A DNA stretch of 64,000 bases from Neurospora crassa OR74A (lineage: Eukaryota; Ascomycota; Sordariomycetes; Sordariales; Sordariaceae), in assembly GCF_000182925.2 (NCBI RefSeq), contig NC_026505.1, positions 2,232,001-2,296,000 on the forward strand, in the 5' to 3' direction. Positions 23,514 to 34,643 of the stretch are shown in pieces. Both the position numbers and the translations under genes were made by a program. The notes beneath the pieces were generated by a model that saw nothing but the letters and a program-made list of their open reading frames with translations, was not told the DNA's origin and searched no databases. Each line of letters opens with the position of its first letter. Position 1 is the stretch's first letter.

Positions 23514-24188
23514 TTAGCGGTGCTACAAGAAAAGACAAGCGAGTTAGCCATGCGTCTTGTTTCTTTTCCCATAGCCCTTGCTTCACGCGACTGGGAACAG
23601 TGTTTGTAACTCCTTGGCCGTAGAGGTTCTCCTTTTCCCGCAAGATGTGCCCTTCTCTCGTTTGTGGCACCGCGGATTTTCCACTGTTTCCAGTCGCGTG
23701 CGCAGTTCCGCCCGTCTCCACCGTAATGTTTTCTCTTCTTACCTTGGTGAAGCCAATGTCGTTGGCCTTCTCACGGAAGCACTGACGGCAGATGTTGAGG
23801 CCGTACTTGCGGATGAGACCGGCAGAGTGGGTGCAGACACGGCTAAACAACGTTGAAGAAACGCCCGGTTAGCAACTTGAACTTCAGTTTTCGTCAAACT
23901 TGAGTGGTGAAGCCGCATTTTCCTCCTCCGTGATTTTCGCATTCTTGACTTGGTTTTCTGAACTCTCCTCCTCTTTCAAATTTTCCTCAAAAAGCCACAT
24001 CGCCCTAGCATTGATCTTGCCCCAAACAGCAAAGTACCATGCCATATTCCCATCTCTTGCTCAGCTGTGATGTATGTGTAGATTGTGGATTGTGGATAAT
24101 TGGTGTTGCTGGACAATAATCCTTACCAAGAGCGGGAGCCCTTGCCGTAGGTGCGGGGGCGGGAGTTCCAGACGGATTCGTGAGACAT
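23514..24188 (-). CDS. RPS29: 40S ribosomal protein uS14 (Rps29)
   Basis: Small-subunit ribosomal protein of the head, next to helices that contact the mRNA path. Three exons, 24127-24188, 23743-23842 and 23514-23522, encode exactly 56 residues, the standard eukaryotic length. The protein begins [20 protein letters not shown]. It has zinc-binding pairs CRVC (residues 21-24) and CRQC (39-42) in [20 protein letters not shown], and ends ...NDIGFTKHR. The last exon carries only His, Arg and the stop codon, behind a branch site GCTAAC and acceptor TTGTAG. Introns of 284 and 220 nt are long for this genome, and the second contains a strong stem-loop. The gene has long introns in a tiny reading frame, as is common for fungal ribosomal protein genes. 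Confidence 0.96.
23584..23700 (-). ncRNA. Structured element in intron 2 of uS14 gene
   Basis: Within the 220-nt second intron, 23584-23602 and 23682-23700 are 19-base inverted repeats with one mismatch (arm CACGCGACTGG...AACAGTG). The 79-nt loop contains further nested complementary pieces in transcript order: CCGC, GTGCC, 14 nt, GGCAC, 5 nt, GCGG. This would fold as a long two-part hairpin in the pre-mRNA. No C/D boxes were seen, and a clear H/ACA layout is absent, so it is not called a snoRNA. A splicing-control element or an unknown intronic RNA is possible. Confidence 0.5.
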
Positions 24189-25066
24189 CTTGATTTTCGG
24201 GGTTTTGCTGTCGCAGCGAGAAAATCGTTGTCGTGCGGGCGGCGGGTTGACGATGACTTGGTCTGTCGGGCTGGGGGGGGAGGGGAGGTGGTTTTTTTCG
24301 CAAGAGGGCTGCCAAATATGGGGCGAGATTTTTCTGTGGGCGGTTTCGCAGGTCCGGTCCGGCAGCAACTGGCCCTCGTCCACTGCCGCCAGGGCTTGTG
24401 CACTTCGGGCTTGGCACGCACGCAGTGCACAGTTCAAGTCGGTTGCGTGGCAGCTGAGTGTGGCTGGTGCAGTGTGCAGTCCGTCTCCAGGCAGAGGAAA
24501 GAACAATTCAGTGGCGCAGCAGGGCCACCTCCATGTGTGGCTGGTACTGGCACCCAGCCTAAAAGTCTTATCGATAACAATAGTTCTCTTCTACCTATCT
24601 TATCGCGTTCGCGCACTGTTTTAGGAGACACAGTGCGGCTACAGCAGACTCAACTTGAGCTTCAACGAACTTGAAGGCCCCACCAATGACCGCACGCAGC
24701 ATGCGGGGCTCCATCGACTCGGATGACGGATTTCAGGGGATTTTGGGGAAGCTCAAGAGCGCTGACACGACCAACTGGCAAGGATCCCAATGGTTCGACC
24801 AGTGGTCCGTTGCTGACCGGCGGACAACCTGGAATTATCGAGGTGCCAGCAAAGCGCAAAGTGGCATCTTAGGTCCCCGAGAAGGTCACATCTGATTTCA
24901 AACAGTCCATCTGGAGCTTTGCCAATTTAGGATACCTTGCCCATCATCTTGAGGTCCCTTTGCCACCAACATCTCGTGCCTGTTGGTCTTCTCTTCCCTT
25001 CTTCTCCAAGACAACCTTTAGAGCGTTTGCGATAATCAGCTTCATCCACACGCTTCTTCACACACC
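24189..25066. promoter_or_regulatory. Divergent upstream region of uS14 and ERp38 genes
   Basis: The only space between two divergently transcribed genes (878 bp), so both promoters must lie here. C-rich and pyrimidine-rich leader-like sequence precedes each start. The ERp38 ATG sits in the context CACACCATGG. No specific operator was identified. Confidence 0.5.
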
Positions 25067-26257
25067 ATGGTCCTTCTTAAGAGCTTGGTGGTAGCCAGCT
25101 TGGCTGCTGCCGTGGCGGCCAAGTCTGCCGTCCTCGACCTTATCCCCTCCAACTTCGACGATGTCGTCCTCAAGTCCGGCAAGCCAACCCTCGTCGAGTT
25201 CTTTGCGCCCTGGTGCGGTCACTGCAAGAACCTCGCCCCCGTCTACGAGGAGCTTGCTACCGCTCTGGAGTACGCGAAGGACAAGGTCCAGATCGCCAAG
25301 GTCGACGCCGATGCTGAGAGAGCGCTGGGCAAGCGTTTTGGTGTCCAGGGCTTCCCCACACTCAAGTTCTTTGATGGCAAGAGCGAGCAGCCGGTAGACT
25401 ACAAGGGCGGACGTGATTTGGACAGCCTGTCTAACTTCATTGCCGAGAAGACCGGCGTCAAGGCCAGGAAGAAGGGTTCTGCTCCAAGCCTCGTTAACAT
25501 CCTTAACGATGCCACCATCAAGGGCGCCATTGGCGGCGACAAGAACGTCCTGGTTGCTTTCACTGCTCCCTGGTGCGGCCGTACGTAACCTCCAAACCCT
25601 TTTTTTTGTTTTGTTACTTTCTATCTTCGACCGAAAATGATTAGAACTAATAAACTCCCAGACTGCAAGAACCTCGCTCCTACCTGGGAGAAGCTCGCCG
25701 CTACCTTCGCCAGCGACCCGGAGATCACCATTGCCAAGGTTGATGCCGATGCGCCTACCGGCAAAAAGTCCGCCGCCGAGTATGGCGTTTCCGGTTTCCC
25801 CACGATCAAGTTCTTCCCCAAGGGAAGCACTACCCCCGAAGACTACAACGGCGGCCGCTCCGAGGCTGATCTCGTCAAATTCCTGAACGAGAAGGCCGGT
25901 ACCCACCGTACCCCCGGTGGTGGCCTTGATACCGTTGCTGGTACCATTGCTGCCCTCGATGAGATTGTTGCCAAGTACACCGGCGGCGCCTCCCTGGCTG
26001 AGGTTGCTGAGGAGGCTAAGGAGGCCGTCAAGAGCCTGAAGAACTCTGCCGAGCTCAAGTACGCCGACTACTACCTCCGCGTCCTCGACAAGCTTAGCAA
26101 GAGCGAGGGCTATGCCACTAAGGAGTTTGCCCGTCTGGAGGGCATCCTCAAGAAGGGTGGCCTTGCCCCGGCCAAGGTTGATGAGCTTACCGTCAAGGTC
26201 AATGTTCTCCGCAAGTTTGTTGAGAAGGCGGCTGAGGAGGCTAAGGAGGAGCTCTAA
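25067..26257 (+). CDS. erp38: Protein disulfide isomerase-related ERp38
   Basis: ER-lumen thiol oxidoreductase/isomerase with two thioredoxin domains. Exons 25067-25580 and 25662-26257 give 369 residues, the length I recall for N. crassa ERp38. A signal peptide (MVLLKSLVVASLAAAVAAKS) is followed by thioredoxin domain a with FFAPWCGHCKN (Cys50, Cys53). Domain a' has FTAPWCGHCKN (Cys170, Cys173), and the intron splits its His codon. Both domains keep the cis-Pro loops (GFPTLKFF and GFPTIKFF). The C-terminal third (about 245-369) is the all-helical ERp29/D-type domain, beginning near TPGGGLDTVAGTIAALD and very rich in Lys, Glu and Ala. The last residues are KEEL, a possible variant of the HDEL retrieval signal. 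It is divergent from uS14 and convergent with the HSBP1 homologue. Confidence 0.95.
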
Positions 26258-26587
26258 ATGCACAGCTAATCGCTCAGCACCCCTTGAAGTTGTAGCTGGC
26301 TGCTTGTAATAATAGATCCAATTCTGAATAAATGAATGTTTGGTCCTAACGCATGTTTCGCCAACTCGTTGCGGAAGTGACAGTGAAGGAGAGACATGTC
26401 TTAGCTGATCAACATAATCATGGCATACTGTACGTTAACTGCTGTACCCGCGTAAATATTAGTTTACACGCCTGCTATGTATAAGACCCAAACTCCATCA
26501 TCCTAAAATGTCTTAGCCCACACATGACTCTCGCTGAACCCGACTCCTTTTCGCACGTGGGTTGTTTACTTGCACGACGAAACAAAA

Positions 26588-26954
26588 TCAGGCTGGCCCG
26601 TTTGGCTTCTCTTTTCCGGCCATTATTTGAGATTCCAAATTATCTAGACGCCTCGACATCTCGTCCACTGACCCAACATGTTAGCATTCACGGACTTCAC
26701 AGACTTCAGCTTGTAATCAGCATCTAAACTCTTACTCTTGGCGAAGATCTCGCTGGAGACACCGGCGAACTTGTTCGAGAGTGTATTTAGAAGGTCTTCA
26801 AGCTGAACAGAGAGCTCTTGACGGGCGTCATCCGCCGACTAGAAGATGTAGTCAGCAAGAGTGAACTATCGTGATAAAGATTCGGAGACAGTGTCCGACT
26901 TGCGTTGGTCGCTGTTGGGCTCGTGCTGGTGTTGGCCTCGCCGTTTTCAGACAT
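26588..26954 (-). CDS. Heat shock factor-binding protein 1 (HSBP1) homologue
   Basis: Small trimeric coiled-coil protein; animal HSBP1 binds the HSF1 trimerisation region and damps the heat-shock response, and related proteins assist WASH-complex assembly. Three exons, 26904-26954, 26736-26838 and 26588-26667, give 77 residues. A disordered Ser/Thr/Asn-rich start (MSENGEANTSTSPTATN) is followed by a heptad-repeat helix containing LEDLLNTLSNKFAGVSSEI and MDEMSRRLDNLESQIM. These match the family core (DLL...L...F..MS..I...MDDMS.RID.LE). Intron 1 must use a GC donor (GCAAGT) with a TAG acceptor; the nearby GT gives a stop at once. Intron 2 is GTAAGA...CAG. The role in the fungus is inferred by homology. 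Confidence 0.85.
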
Positions 26955-27565
26955 TGTGACTTGTTCTGGAATAATTCCGTAGTTTCTTAAACAAACACTG
27001 ATCGAATGAATCAAAGCTTCTCCACAGTGTTTGACAGATGGGTTTGTGAAAGCAATTTAACAGTTGACGTAGACTTTGGGTGTTGATGTTGGAAAAGGGA
27101 TGAGCACCTTGAGGGCAGCGGATGATTTCCACTTCCATCACATTCCCGTCCGCCTGGATGCCCGGGTCGCGGAAGGTTCAGGGTGCCGGTAGAAGCATGC
27201 GACTGGACGCACTGTCCCTTTACTGTAAATCAGCGGGGTTCAGCAAGTGCACTAGAGGTATGCACTAACAATACCCTGCCTGGAGCTGTCATCGGTCGCC
27301 TCCATCACCACCGCGGCCGAGCTTCCCCATTCCTCCGCAACCAAAGAACAACAATTTTTTGTCGTGACGTGGCGTGCAATGATAATTACATTATACCAGA
27401 TATTACAATTCAACTGAAGTCATTGCATACGAAACATCATCGTCACCCAACGATGCTCCCTTGAGCCTCCTCTACATCTAACTTTCAAGGTCTTGATAAT
27501 CAGACGACAAAGTCACCAACTTCCAGGGGACATGGAAAGATGACAAGGCGCGACAACGTTCCGCA
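26955..27565. promoter_or_regulatory. Divergent upstream region of HSBP1 and DscA-like genes
   Basis: 611-bp space between divergent starts, therefore expected to hold both promoters and 5' leaders. No heat-shock element array was evident by eye. Confidence 0.45.
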
Positions 27566-29170
27566 ATGCCTTCTCAAAACTCAGATGTCAGAGCTCTACT
27601 GATAGTCCTCATCCTTCTATGGATATTCTTCTCCCCGGACAGTAGCGATCCCGCCAGTCTGACGCCGCCTGAAATCGCCCACGCACGAGAAGCTCGTTTC
27701 CAGGGTGCCCTCGATGTCCTAAACACCACACGATGGGGTGATTTCGCTCCTGATGCGCCGTCGTCGACCTCGCCGCGGCCTCCTTCCGAAACCGACGGAC
27801 CAGCTGGCGAGATTGGAAAGGGGAACGGCGATAAGCATGAACAGGGCCCTCAGTTTCTGAACATTACGGGGTTTAGCCAACTTGATGGGAAGGGGTATGC
27901 GTGGGAAGACCTCGGTCGGTTCAGAAACCGCTGTCGCGAATGGAGTCGGAACGCTTTCCCCTCAGCCGCCACCGTTGGCCCGCTGGACGATGATAGCTGG
28001 GAGCCCAGTATGGTGAGTGGCACATGGAAGAATGCTACGGGCACTCTGCATGGCACTTGGGTACGACGACCGGGAACCGTTGTCAGACAAGCCGCGGAAT
28101 ATAACCTCAGTGCCATTGCGCCAGGGGCGACTTGGCCTAGTAGCCTTGGTGAATGGGGTAGAAACATCACCGGTGACCATGGCAAGATTGAGTTGCGCAT
28201 AGACGAAGATGAAGGGGATGGGGTTTACGAAGAGAAGGTCGAGGGCAAAACTTCAAGGGGTGCAAATCTGGCGAGGGAGATTCAAGCCGTGGCTACGATC
28301 CAGGATGACGCAAGCGAGGCTAGCAGCTGGAGCTTGTTACTTCATGGTGTTCACTGGCCACGGCAAGGCGCTATTCTCTTGACCACCAGCAGCGAGAAGT
28401 TTGACGGCATTTTCGGCCTTCCCCATCTGGCGCCAGGCCCCAATTTCTTCCATACCGGCCAGCATTTGCTGAATGAGACGCTGGGTAAAATCATTCAAGC
28501 CAGGAAGAAGAGCAAATATGGCTTCCCAGGCAACCCCTGGGGCTCGAGGATGGAGGACGACGACAGCTTCCCTGCACAATGCGAATATGTCATGTACCTC
28601 CAATTGCAACCGCTAGAGCTTTCTCGTCAGTACGAATCTCCCCAGCTGCTCGAATCCTACATCGAGGAGCTTGAGCGCGAGTTGCGCCATCCCACAGGAG
28701 CGCCCATTGGTAGGATTCCCGATCTGCGTGCGTCCATGGTGGCATGGTCTCCCGACTGCTCGTTTTTCCTGGAGTCCAAGGGCCCGCCCGAGTTTCCTTC
28801 GGTCGACGGAGAGCATCTTGTCGGCATGAAGGAGGCCATGTTCACCTACACGGCCAAGGAATGGTTGATTGCGTTTGCTGCTGTCATGCTGGGTCAGATT
28901 TGGCTCTTCAAGGAACAGATGAAGCTGTCAAATACGCCGTCCACTACCGGGCGGGTCAGCTTCTGGACAATAGGCGCCATGCTTTTTGCCGATGGCATGA
29001 TCTTTGTTACTGCTTGTGCTTGGAGTCTCAACGCGACAATAACACTGCTACCCTGCTTGCTCGTCACGTTTGCGGCCTTCATATCCATGTTCATTGAAGG
29101 CGCCTTTTTGTCTGAAGTCTGGAAGATTCAAGAACCGGAGAGGAGGATTCGTGAGCGGGAAAGAGAACAA

Positions 29171-29202
<32 letters not shown>

Positions 29203-30391
29203 GAATCGTAATGCCTCATCATCATCAGCAGCATCAACAACACCGCCGCCAACCACTCAACCTGAGCCACCCACAACACAGCCAGCTCCTCCTCCTCCTC
29301 CCTCTCAACCTCGCCAACCCATCATCGTCCCCTCAGACGGCGACATCGACGAAGCCGAACAACTGAACAACCTCCTCTCCGGCGCCTCCGCCCTCCCCCT
29401 CCCCGCCACCGCTCGACAACCCGGTCTACCAGCACCCACAAACGAACCGCGCCCACCAACCCCCTTCAGCACTATCACCGGCCGCTTCGTCCTCGCCGGC
29501 CTGTTCCTCCTCTTCATCTCAGCCGTCGCCACCTCCTGGCCCTCGCACATCCGCTCCTTCTACGTGAACACCCTCTCCTTCCTCTACCTCAGCCTCTGGA
29601 CGCCCCAAATCATCCGCAACGCACAACGTAATTCCCGGCAGGCGTTTTCCTGGCGGTTCATGATCGGCCAATCCCTCTTACGTCTCTTGCCGTTTGCGTA
29701 CTTTTTCTTAAGGGAAGATAACGTCCTGCTAGCTGACCCGGACCCGTTTGCGTTTTTGGTCTTGGTGGCGTGGGTGTGGATCCAGCTTTGGGTGATATGT
29801 GCTCAAAGTATACTTGGGCCGAGGTTTGGAGTGCCCAAGGGGTGGGTGAGGGAGGCGTGGGATTATCATCCTGTTTTGAGAGATGATGATCTAGAAGGTG
29901 TTTCGTTACCTATCGGTCTGGCGAGGACAGGGACTGGATTGTCGTCGTCGTCATCGTCGTCGTCGCCGACTGAGGAAAGGGTGAGGGGAAGGGCATGGAG
30001 TGTGGTTTCTTTGGGTGGTCCTGCTGCTGCTGCTGAGACAGGCGAAGGTAGTGCCGCTGCTGCTGCTGCTGCTGCTGCTACCGATAGTGCAGGAGGCACA
30101 AGAAATCGTGAACGAGAAAAAGAAAAAGAAAGGGAAAAACAAAAAGGCGTCACCATGCGATCTGTCGACTGCGCCATTTGTCGCGAGTTGTTGGAGGTGC
30201 CTGTATTTAACAATAACAAGGGCAGCGGTGGCTCCTCGGATTCAGCGGCGTCGGGCATCACGGGCGTGTTTGCGAGAAAGGCCTACATGGTTACGCCGTG
30301 TAGACATATTTTCCATACGAATTGCTTGGAAGGGTGGATGAAGTATCGGTTACAGTGTCCGATTTGTAGAGAGGAGTTGCCGCCCTTGTAA
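27566..30391 (+). CDS. dscA: Tul1/DscA-type transmembrane RING E3 ubiquitin ligase
   Basis: Catalytic subunit of the Golgi/endosome Dsc E3 complex, which ubiquitinates membrane proteins and in many fungi helps activate SREBP. It is a single uninterrupted exon of 941 residues. An N-terminal signal-anchor (ALLIVLILLWIFF) precedes a large lumenal domain to about residue 425. Hydrophobic segments follow from EWLIAFAAVMLGQIWLF onward, including FWTIGAMLFADGMIFVTACAW, GRFVLAGLFLLFISAVATSW and FLVLVAWVWIQLWVICAQ. The C-terminal RING-H2 finger runs from Cys869 (CAICRELL) through TPCRHIFHTNCLEGWMK to CPIC (Cys931-Cys934), and the chain ends seven residues later. Two poly-Ala tracts and Ser runs encoded by GCT/TCG repeats (near 29170-29205, 29945-29966 and 30018-30080) sit in cytosolic linkers. 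The domain order and terminal RING are characteristic of Tul1. Confidence 0.92.
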
Positions 30392-30921
30392 GCTGTGTAC
30401 TAGTGAGCTCGGGTGTTTGTTAGGAAAACATCGGGGAAAGTATTAGTTAACGGGTATAGTCTATGGGTAGACTGCAGTGTGATGATATATGTACAGTACC
30501 ATTGTGGAAAGGTTCAAAGTTGGAAAGCGTTATAGATTATCTGACAACAATACATATAGAACATGAATAAGGTCAGCGCAAAGGCATGGCCCATCAGCAG
30601 CGTTTGATTTGAGAACCTTATTACAGAGCATTACTCTCAACAAATTCGTGAATGGTAGGAGGCCATCCTAAAACACTGTGTGTAGCTTCTGGAACAGCTG
30701 TAAGCACGGTTTTCAAGCTCCAGCAATTTTCTTTATTTCATCTTTTTATGTTCTTGACGACGCCGAAGAAGGAAGCCACTCGCTAGGTACAGTTCGCTGA
30801 GTTACAATTTGCTTTTTCCCGACAGAATGCTAGCTTGTAATATACCACAAGACGAATGAGGTATACATAGCAAACAAGCGTGATCCCGTCCCTACCGTCG
30901 AAAAGACAGGTCAAGAGTACT
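30392..30921. other. Convergent intergenic region, DscA/NAD kinase
   Basis: 3' flanks of two convergent genes. No gene or repeat recognised. Confidence 0.4.
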
Positions 30922-32994
30922 CTACGTAAAGCTTTTCTGCTTCTGCCTAGTATTCCAACCAAGCTTCGCATTGATACTCTTGATCCATTCTTCACTCCTC
31001 CTCCCCTGTGGCTGAACGCTGGCAAACGGGTACCTGCTCGCGCTGATGGTCACGTAGTCGCCCGGTCTAAGTTCGATACGCTCGCGGCCATCGAAACTCG
31101 CCCAAGAGCCGGTCCGGGCATCGTAGGGCACGCCAATGCGAAGTACGATGGTGTCGGGTAGGATGATGGGCCGGAAGGAGAGCGTGTGCGCGCACATAGC
31201 GGTTACGAGCATGACGGGGTTTTCGGGGTGACAGAGAGAGCCGCCAGCGGCGAGGTTGTAGGCGGTTGAGCCGGTGGGAGTGGAAACGCAGATACCATCG
31301 GCGTTGACGGAGGTGAAGTGCTCATCATCGCCGAAGATTTCGATGTATGACATTGCTTGAAGACACAGATCAGTTATATGATCCCTGATGTGGGTGAGGT
31401 GGAAAAATGACGACTTACTTGGATTGGGTCCTCTATCCACCACCACCTCGTTGAGCACGCACCATGTGCCGTCTGGTCGATGGGTTCGTTCATCATCCTT
31501 TTCCTCGCCGATAAGGTCTTCTACGAGATCTCGTTTTTCTCCTTCCTCTTTCTCTTCGCTTGGATCATTCTCGTCCTGGCAATCAGGACCATCTGTGCCG
31601 CCCTGTTCTTTGTCTGTTTTGTTTGAGACCATTTTTTTGTCAGAGTCCCCCTCAACGAGTTTCCTTTTGTTCGTCTGACTTCGCATGACGGTTCCTTCGA
31701 ACCTTAGCCTCAAAGCCACGTTGACACCTTCTGTGAAGGCGGCTGTCAAGGTCTCGTGATAGTGATCAAAGTCAAACTTGGTCAAAAACCCTAGGCTCCC
31801 CAGAGAAAAGCTCAGAACAGGTGGAACGATGCGCTGGAATAACCAACTCGCAAATAGTACGGTTCCATCACCGCCGAGTGTGATGACAAAGTCGGCCGTC
31901 TGCGGCCTGGCACGACACAATTCCTCGTCCCAATAGCGTAGACGCTCAGATATGTCATTGCCGGCTTCCTCTGAGATCTCGCCAGACCCAACGTAATCCT
32001 TGCGGATCTCTTCGATCAAGCCGGGTGCATCAAGCTTTTTGTTGCAACGCAAAGCCTTGTCAATGTAGACAGTATAGCGCACGTCGCGTTCCTTATCCAG
32101 TAACCACCGGATCAAGGCGCGTGTCTTGGGGATTAGTTCCTGGTCATACGGCTTGGTGAGCACGAAGATGGTCTTGATCTTGAACTTCAAGCGCACGCTG
32201 CTCAATCGCCGACTCAGCTCCCGGACTCCCCATGCCATTTCACTCAATTGCTTCTTGGTGAGGAGCCTGCTGTACTTTTCCTCTGGGTCTGTGTTTGGTG
32301 CTTTTACGATCTCACTTTTCCATTCCTTCTCATCAACCTGACCAGCATCGCTAGTGTCGCTCGAGTTGGCATTGGTCATCGAGCACTCCCGGGCACGCAC
32401 ATTGGCGGCAATGTTACCGACAGTGCTCGAGAAGCCTTTTGGGTCGAGCACCTGGTCCTGGCTATTTTCACGACTAACTTGGACGGCATCGCGGGCAATG
32501 TCGGTCAAGCCCCTTGTGATGGGGCTTCGGGTCTCGATAGAGTTTGTACTCGTACTGGCAGTGCCATCAACCTGTCCATCTAGGGTATTTTGCCGTCTAG
32601 GGGGTCGTCGCTGGGCGTCGAGAAACTGGTGGACAAGGCATTCCGTTCTGGCCGGCTGTGATCGCCGGAGGTGAAGAGGAACACGGGCATCGCTGTTTAC
32701 TAGAGAGCTCTTGCGCCGATAGGGACTAGATGGATCGAACGAGACCTATGGTGGGCAAATGGGCCATAATTCAGCTGGTGCGCTACTAGGTAACTGGGAA
32801 GCAGGCAGAAGAGGAGTACGAGAATCCAAGGGGATGAAGGGGGAGCATAAGGCTGTGCTTTTCGGTCATGCTCGGCATGGATGGACGCGGGGTCTGGAGT
32901 GCATTGGGTTCCCTACCTCAAGCGCATCCTGGTCCTCTTCACTTGAACTGGAATGGTCATCATTCTCAGGCTTCCTTTCGCGATCCGGAGCCAT
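30922..32994 (-). CDS. ATP-NAD kinase
   Basis: Phosphorylates NAD(H) to NADP(H), setting the NADPH supply. Exons 32917-32994, 31419-32745 and 30922-31355 give 612 residues. Exon 1 encodes a charged MAPDRERKPENDDHSSSSEE start. The kinase core has FVITLGGDGTVLFASW (GGDGT near residue 317), LGSLGFLTKFDF, NEVVVDRGPNPTMSYIEIF, ADGICVSTPTGSTAYNLAAG and SFRPIILPD. It closes with ASFDGRERIEL and GDYVTISASRYPFA. An acidic, lysine-rich insertion of about 70 residues (around 31470-31690) splits the core before the VVVDRG motif. The second intron (31356-31418, 63 nt) has no stop and keeps frame. It was removed because it interrupts the conserved NPT-MSY block and has GTAAGT and CAAG borders. No mitochondrial presequence was seen, so cytosolic is likely. 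Confidence 0.92.
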
Positions 32995-33864
32995 TATCCT
33001 CAATCATGAAAGCTCCGTTGCTCTGATTATCCTGCCTCCTTCCGCTCGCTATGCTCGCTCTCGGGGTCAGGTCGGTCCTTTCCACTCGATAGAGGTATCG
33101 TTCGACGTCAATCAAGACTACTGTGTAGGTGCGTACGGGTGGGTGCCTCGAGGTACTTTGGCGCAGCAGGTAGTTAGAGTACTTTCGGAAGAGCTTGGTT
33201 GAGTGGCTCCGTGGCTCCAGCATGCAGATTGTAACTGGTCGATCATCCACCGCGGGCTGGCCAACGGACAATGTTGTGGGTGACGATACTTGCACTTGTA
33301 GGACTGGGTCGCAATCAATGGATGCTATGGACGGGAATGGAAAATGCTACAGGTTCGGCCTGTCGTTGTGCCGCGCAAAGAGGTAGTTGTGGTGGCGGGC
33401 TGTGTGGGCATCATCGATGCACTGGAAAGACGGGAACTCGAGTCACGATGTTGCTACAAGTTACTTTCTCCCACTGATCATGGTGCTCCCTCCTTCTTGC
33501 CATCCAATCTGTGGAACATAAGAAAAAAAAGAATGAAAAAAAAAGACGAGCGTCCGTCCTGAGTCAGCCAAGTCAAGGGCTGTCATCACAGTGGTAAGGC
33601 GGGGTAAGTGGTGATGTCTACTTGTAAGAACCGGCAATACGTCATCGGCTGTGGCAGCTGTAACGGGAAATAAGATTTCACCACAGCGTGCGCAGGACAG
33701 CTGTCTGGACTTGATCGCCAAACTAATCCAAAGGGAATGTGCGAAGCATGGGATTGATCTACAGTATAGTACATCAATCTGTACTCGGCATCAATTCGGC
33801 GAACCGAGTAAACTGTGTGACAGGTTGTATTTTTGGCCGACAGTCAAAACAATCACACGGCTGT

Positions 33865-33923
33865 GGAGGGGTTATGCTAGAGATTCGCTTGGAGGGGTTA
33901 TGCTAGAGATTCGCTTGGAGGGG
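33865..33923. repeat. 26-bp tandem duplication
   Basis: Two exact copies of a 26-bp unit beginning GGAGGGGTTATGCTAGAG (33865-33890 and 33891-33916) are followed by the first 7 bp of a third copy. Confidence 0.9.
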
Positions 33924-34619
33924 AAACTGGATCTGCCCCGATAATTAGTTATGCCTGTTGCAGTAATCCCATGGGGCCAGGTCGCCTCGCACGAGCATCA
34001 CATACTAAACAGTAACAACACCAGGCAAAACATCGGCCAGGTTCATGACGGACAGACAGACCTCATGCAGTTAGAATACCTACCCAATGCTCTGTGTTGA
34101 TAAACACGAACCACGTCTGAAGCTACCGTGGAAAGCAACCAACCACTGCCTATTCCTCACCGAGGCCCCGACCCTCCTTTAGAACAACTCTGATAATGGC
34201 CTCAATTTTCATGCAAACCAACCAAGTCCGTGGTGGGATACAGGCTCGAGACATGTTGCTTACATACTACTAGCGTGGTATCCCGGAACGCGGGCGATTC
34301 TCTCCAACCGATGTCACATCAATCGACACGACGGAACACGAAGAGGCCTTCCCAACCTGCCTATGAGCTGCATCAGCTTGTTGAGGTTGAGAAACGATCT
34401 GCCACTCTTCCAGCCGTCAATCAATCAACAGGTGGAAATAATGGAAGGAAGGAAGGAAGGAGGAAATCCACCCACGCTGCACAGGGCATCACACACCCCC
34501 GAGCCACTCGGAGACAGAAGTTGCGATTGTCCAGTCCATGCCTACCTAGAGGTACCTCTACCCAACACTACGGTGCCCCACCACTGGATGGAAAGTGGAA
34601 GTCACTCCAGGGGCAAGTG

Positions 34620-34643
34620 CTAGGTACCTCTAGAGGTACCTAG
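34620..34643. repeat. 24-bp perfect palindrome
   Basis: CTAGGTACCTCT followed directly by its reverse complement. A shorter 14-bp palindrome of the same core (TAGAGGTACCTCTA) lies at 34547-34560. They may be short interspersed repeats or dyad binding sites. Confidence 0.85.

Noticed and set aside
23843-24126. C/D-box snoRNA in intron 1 of uS14
   Set aside because: Only isolated CTGA sequences; no RUGAUGA box with terminal pairing was found.
25058-26263. 401-codon minus-strand open frame opposite ERp38
   Set aside because: Antisense shadow produced by strong third-position bias; it even reads through the ERp38 intron, and has no recognisable domain.
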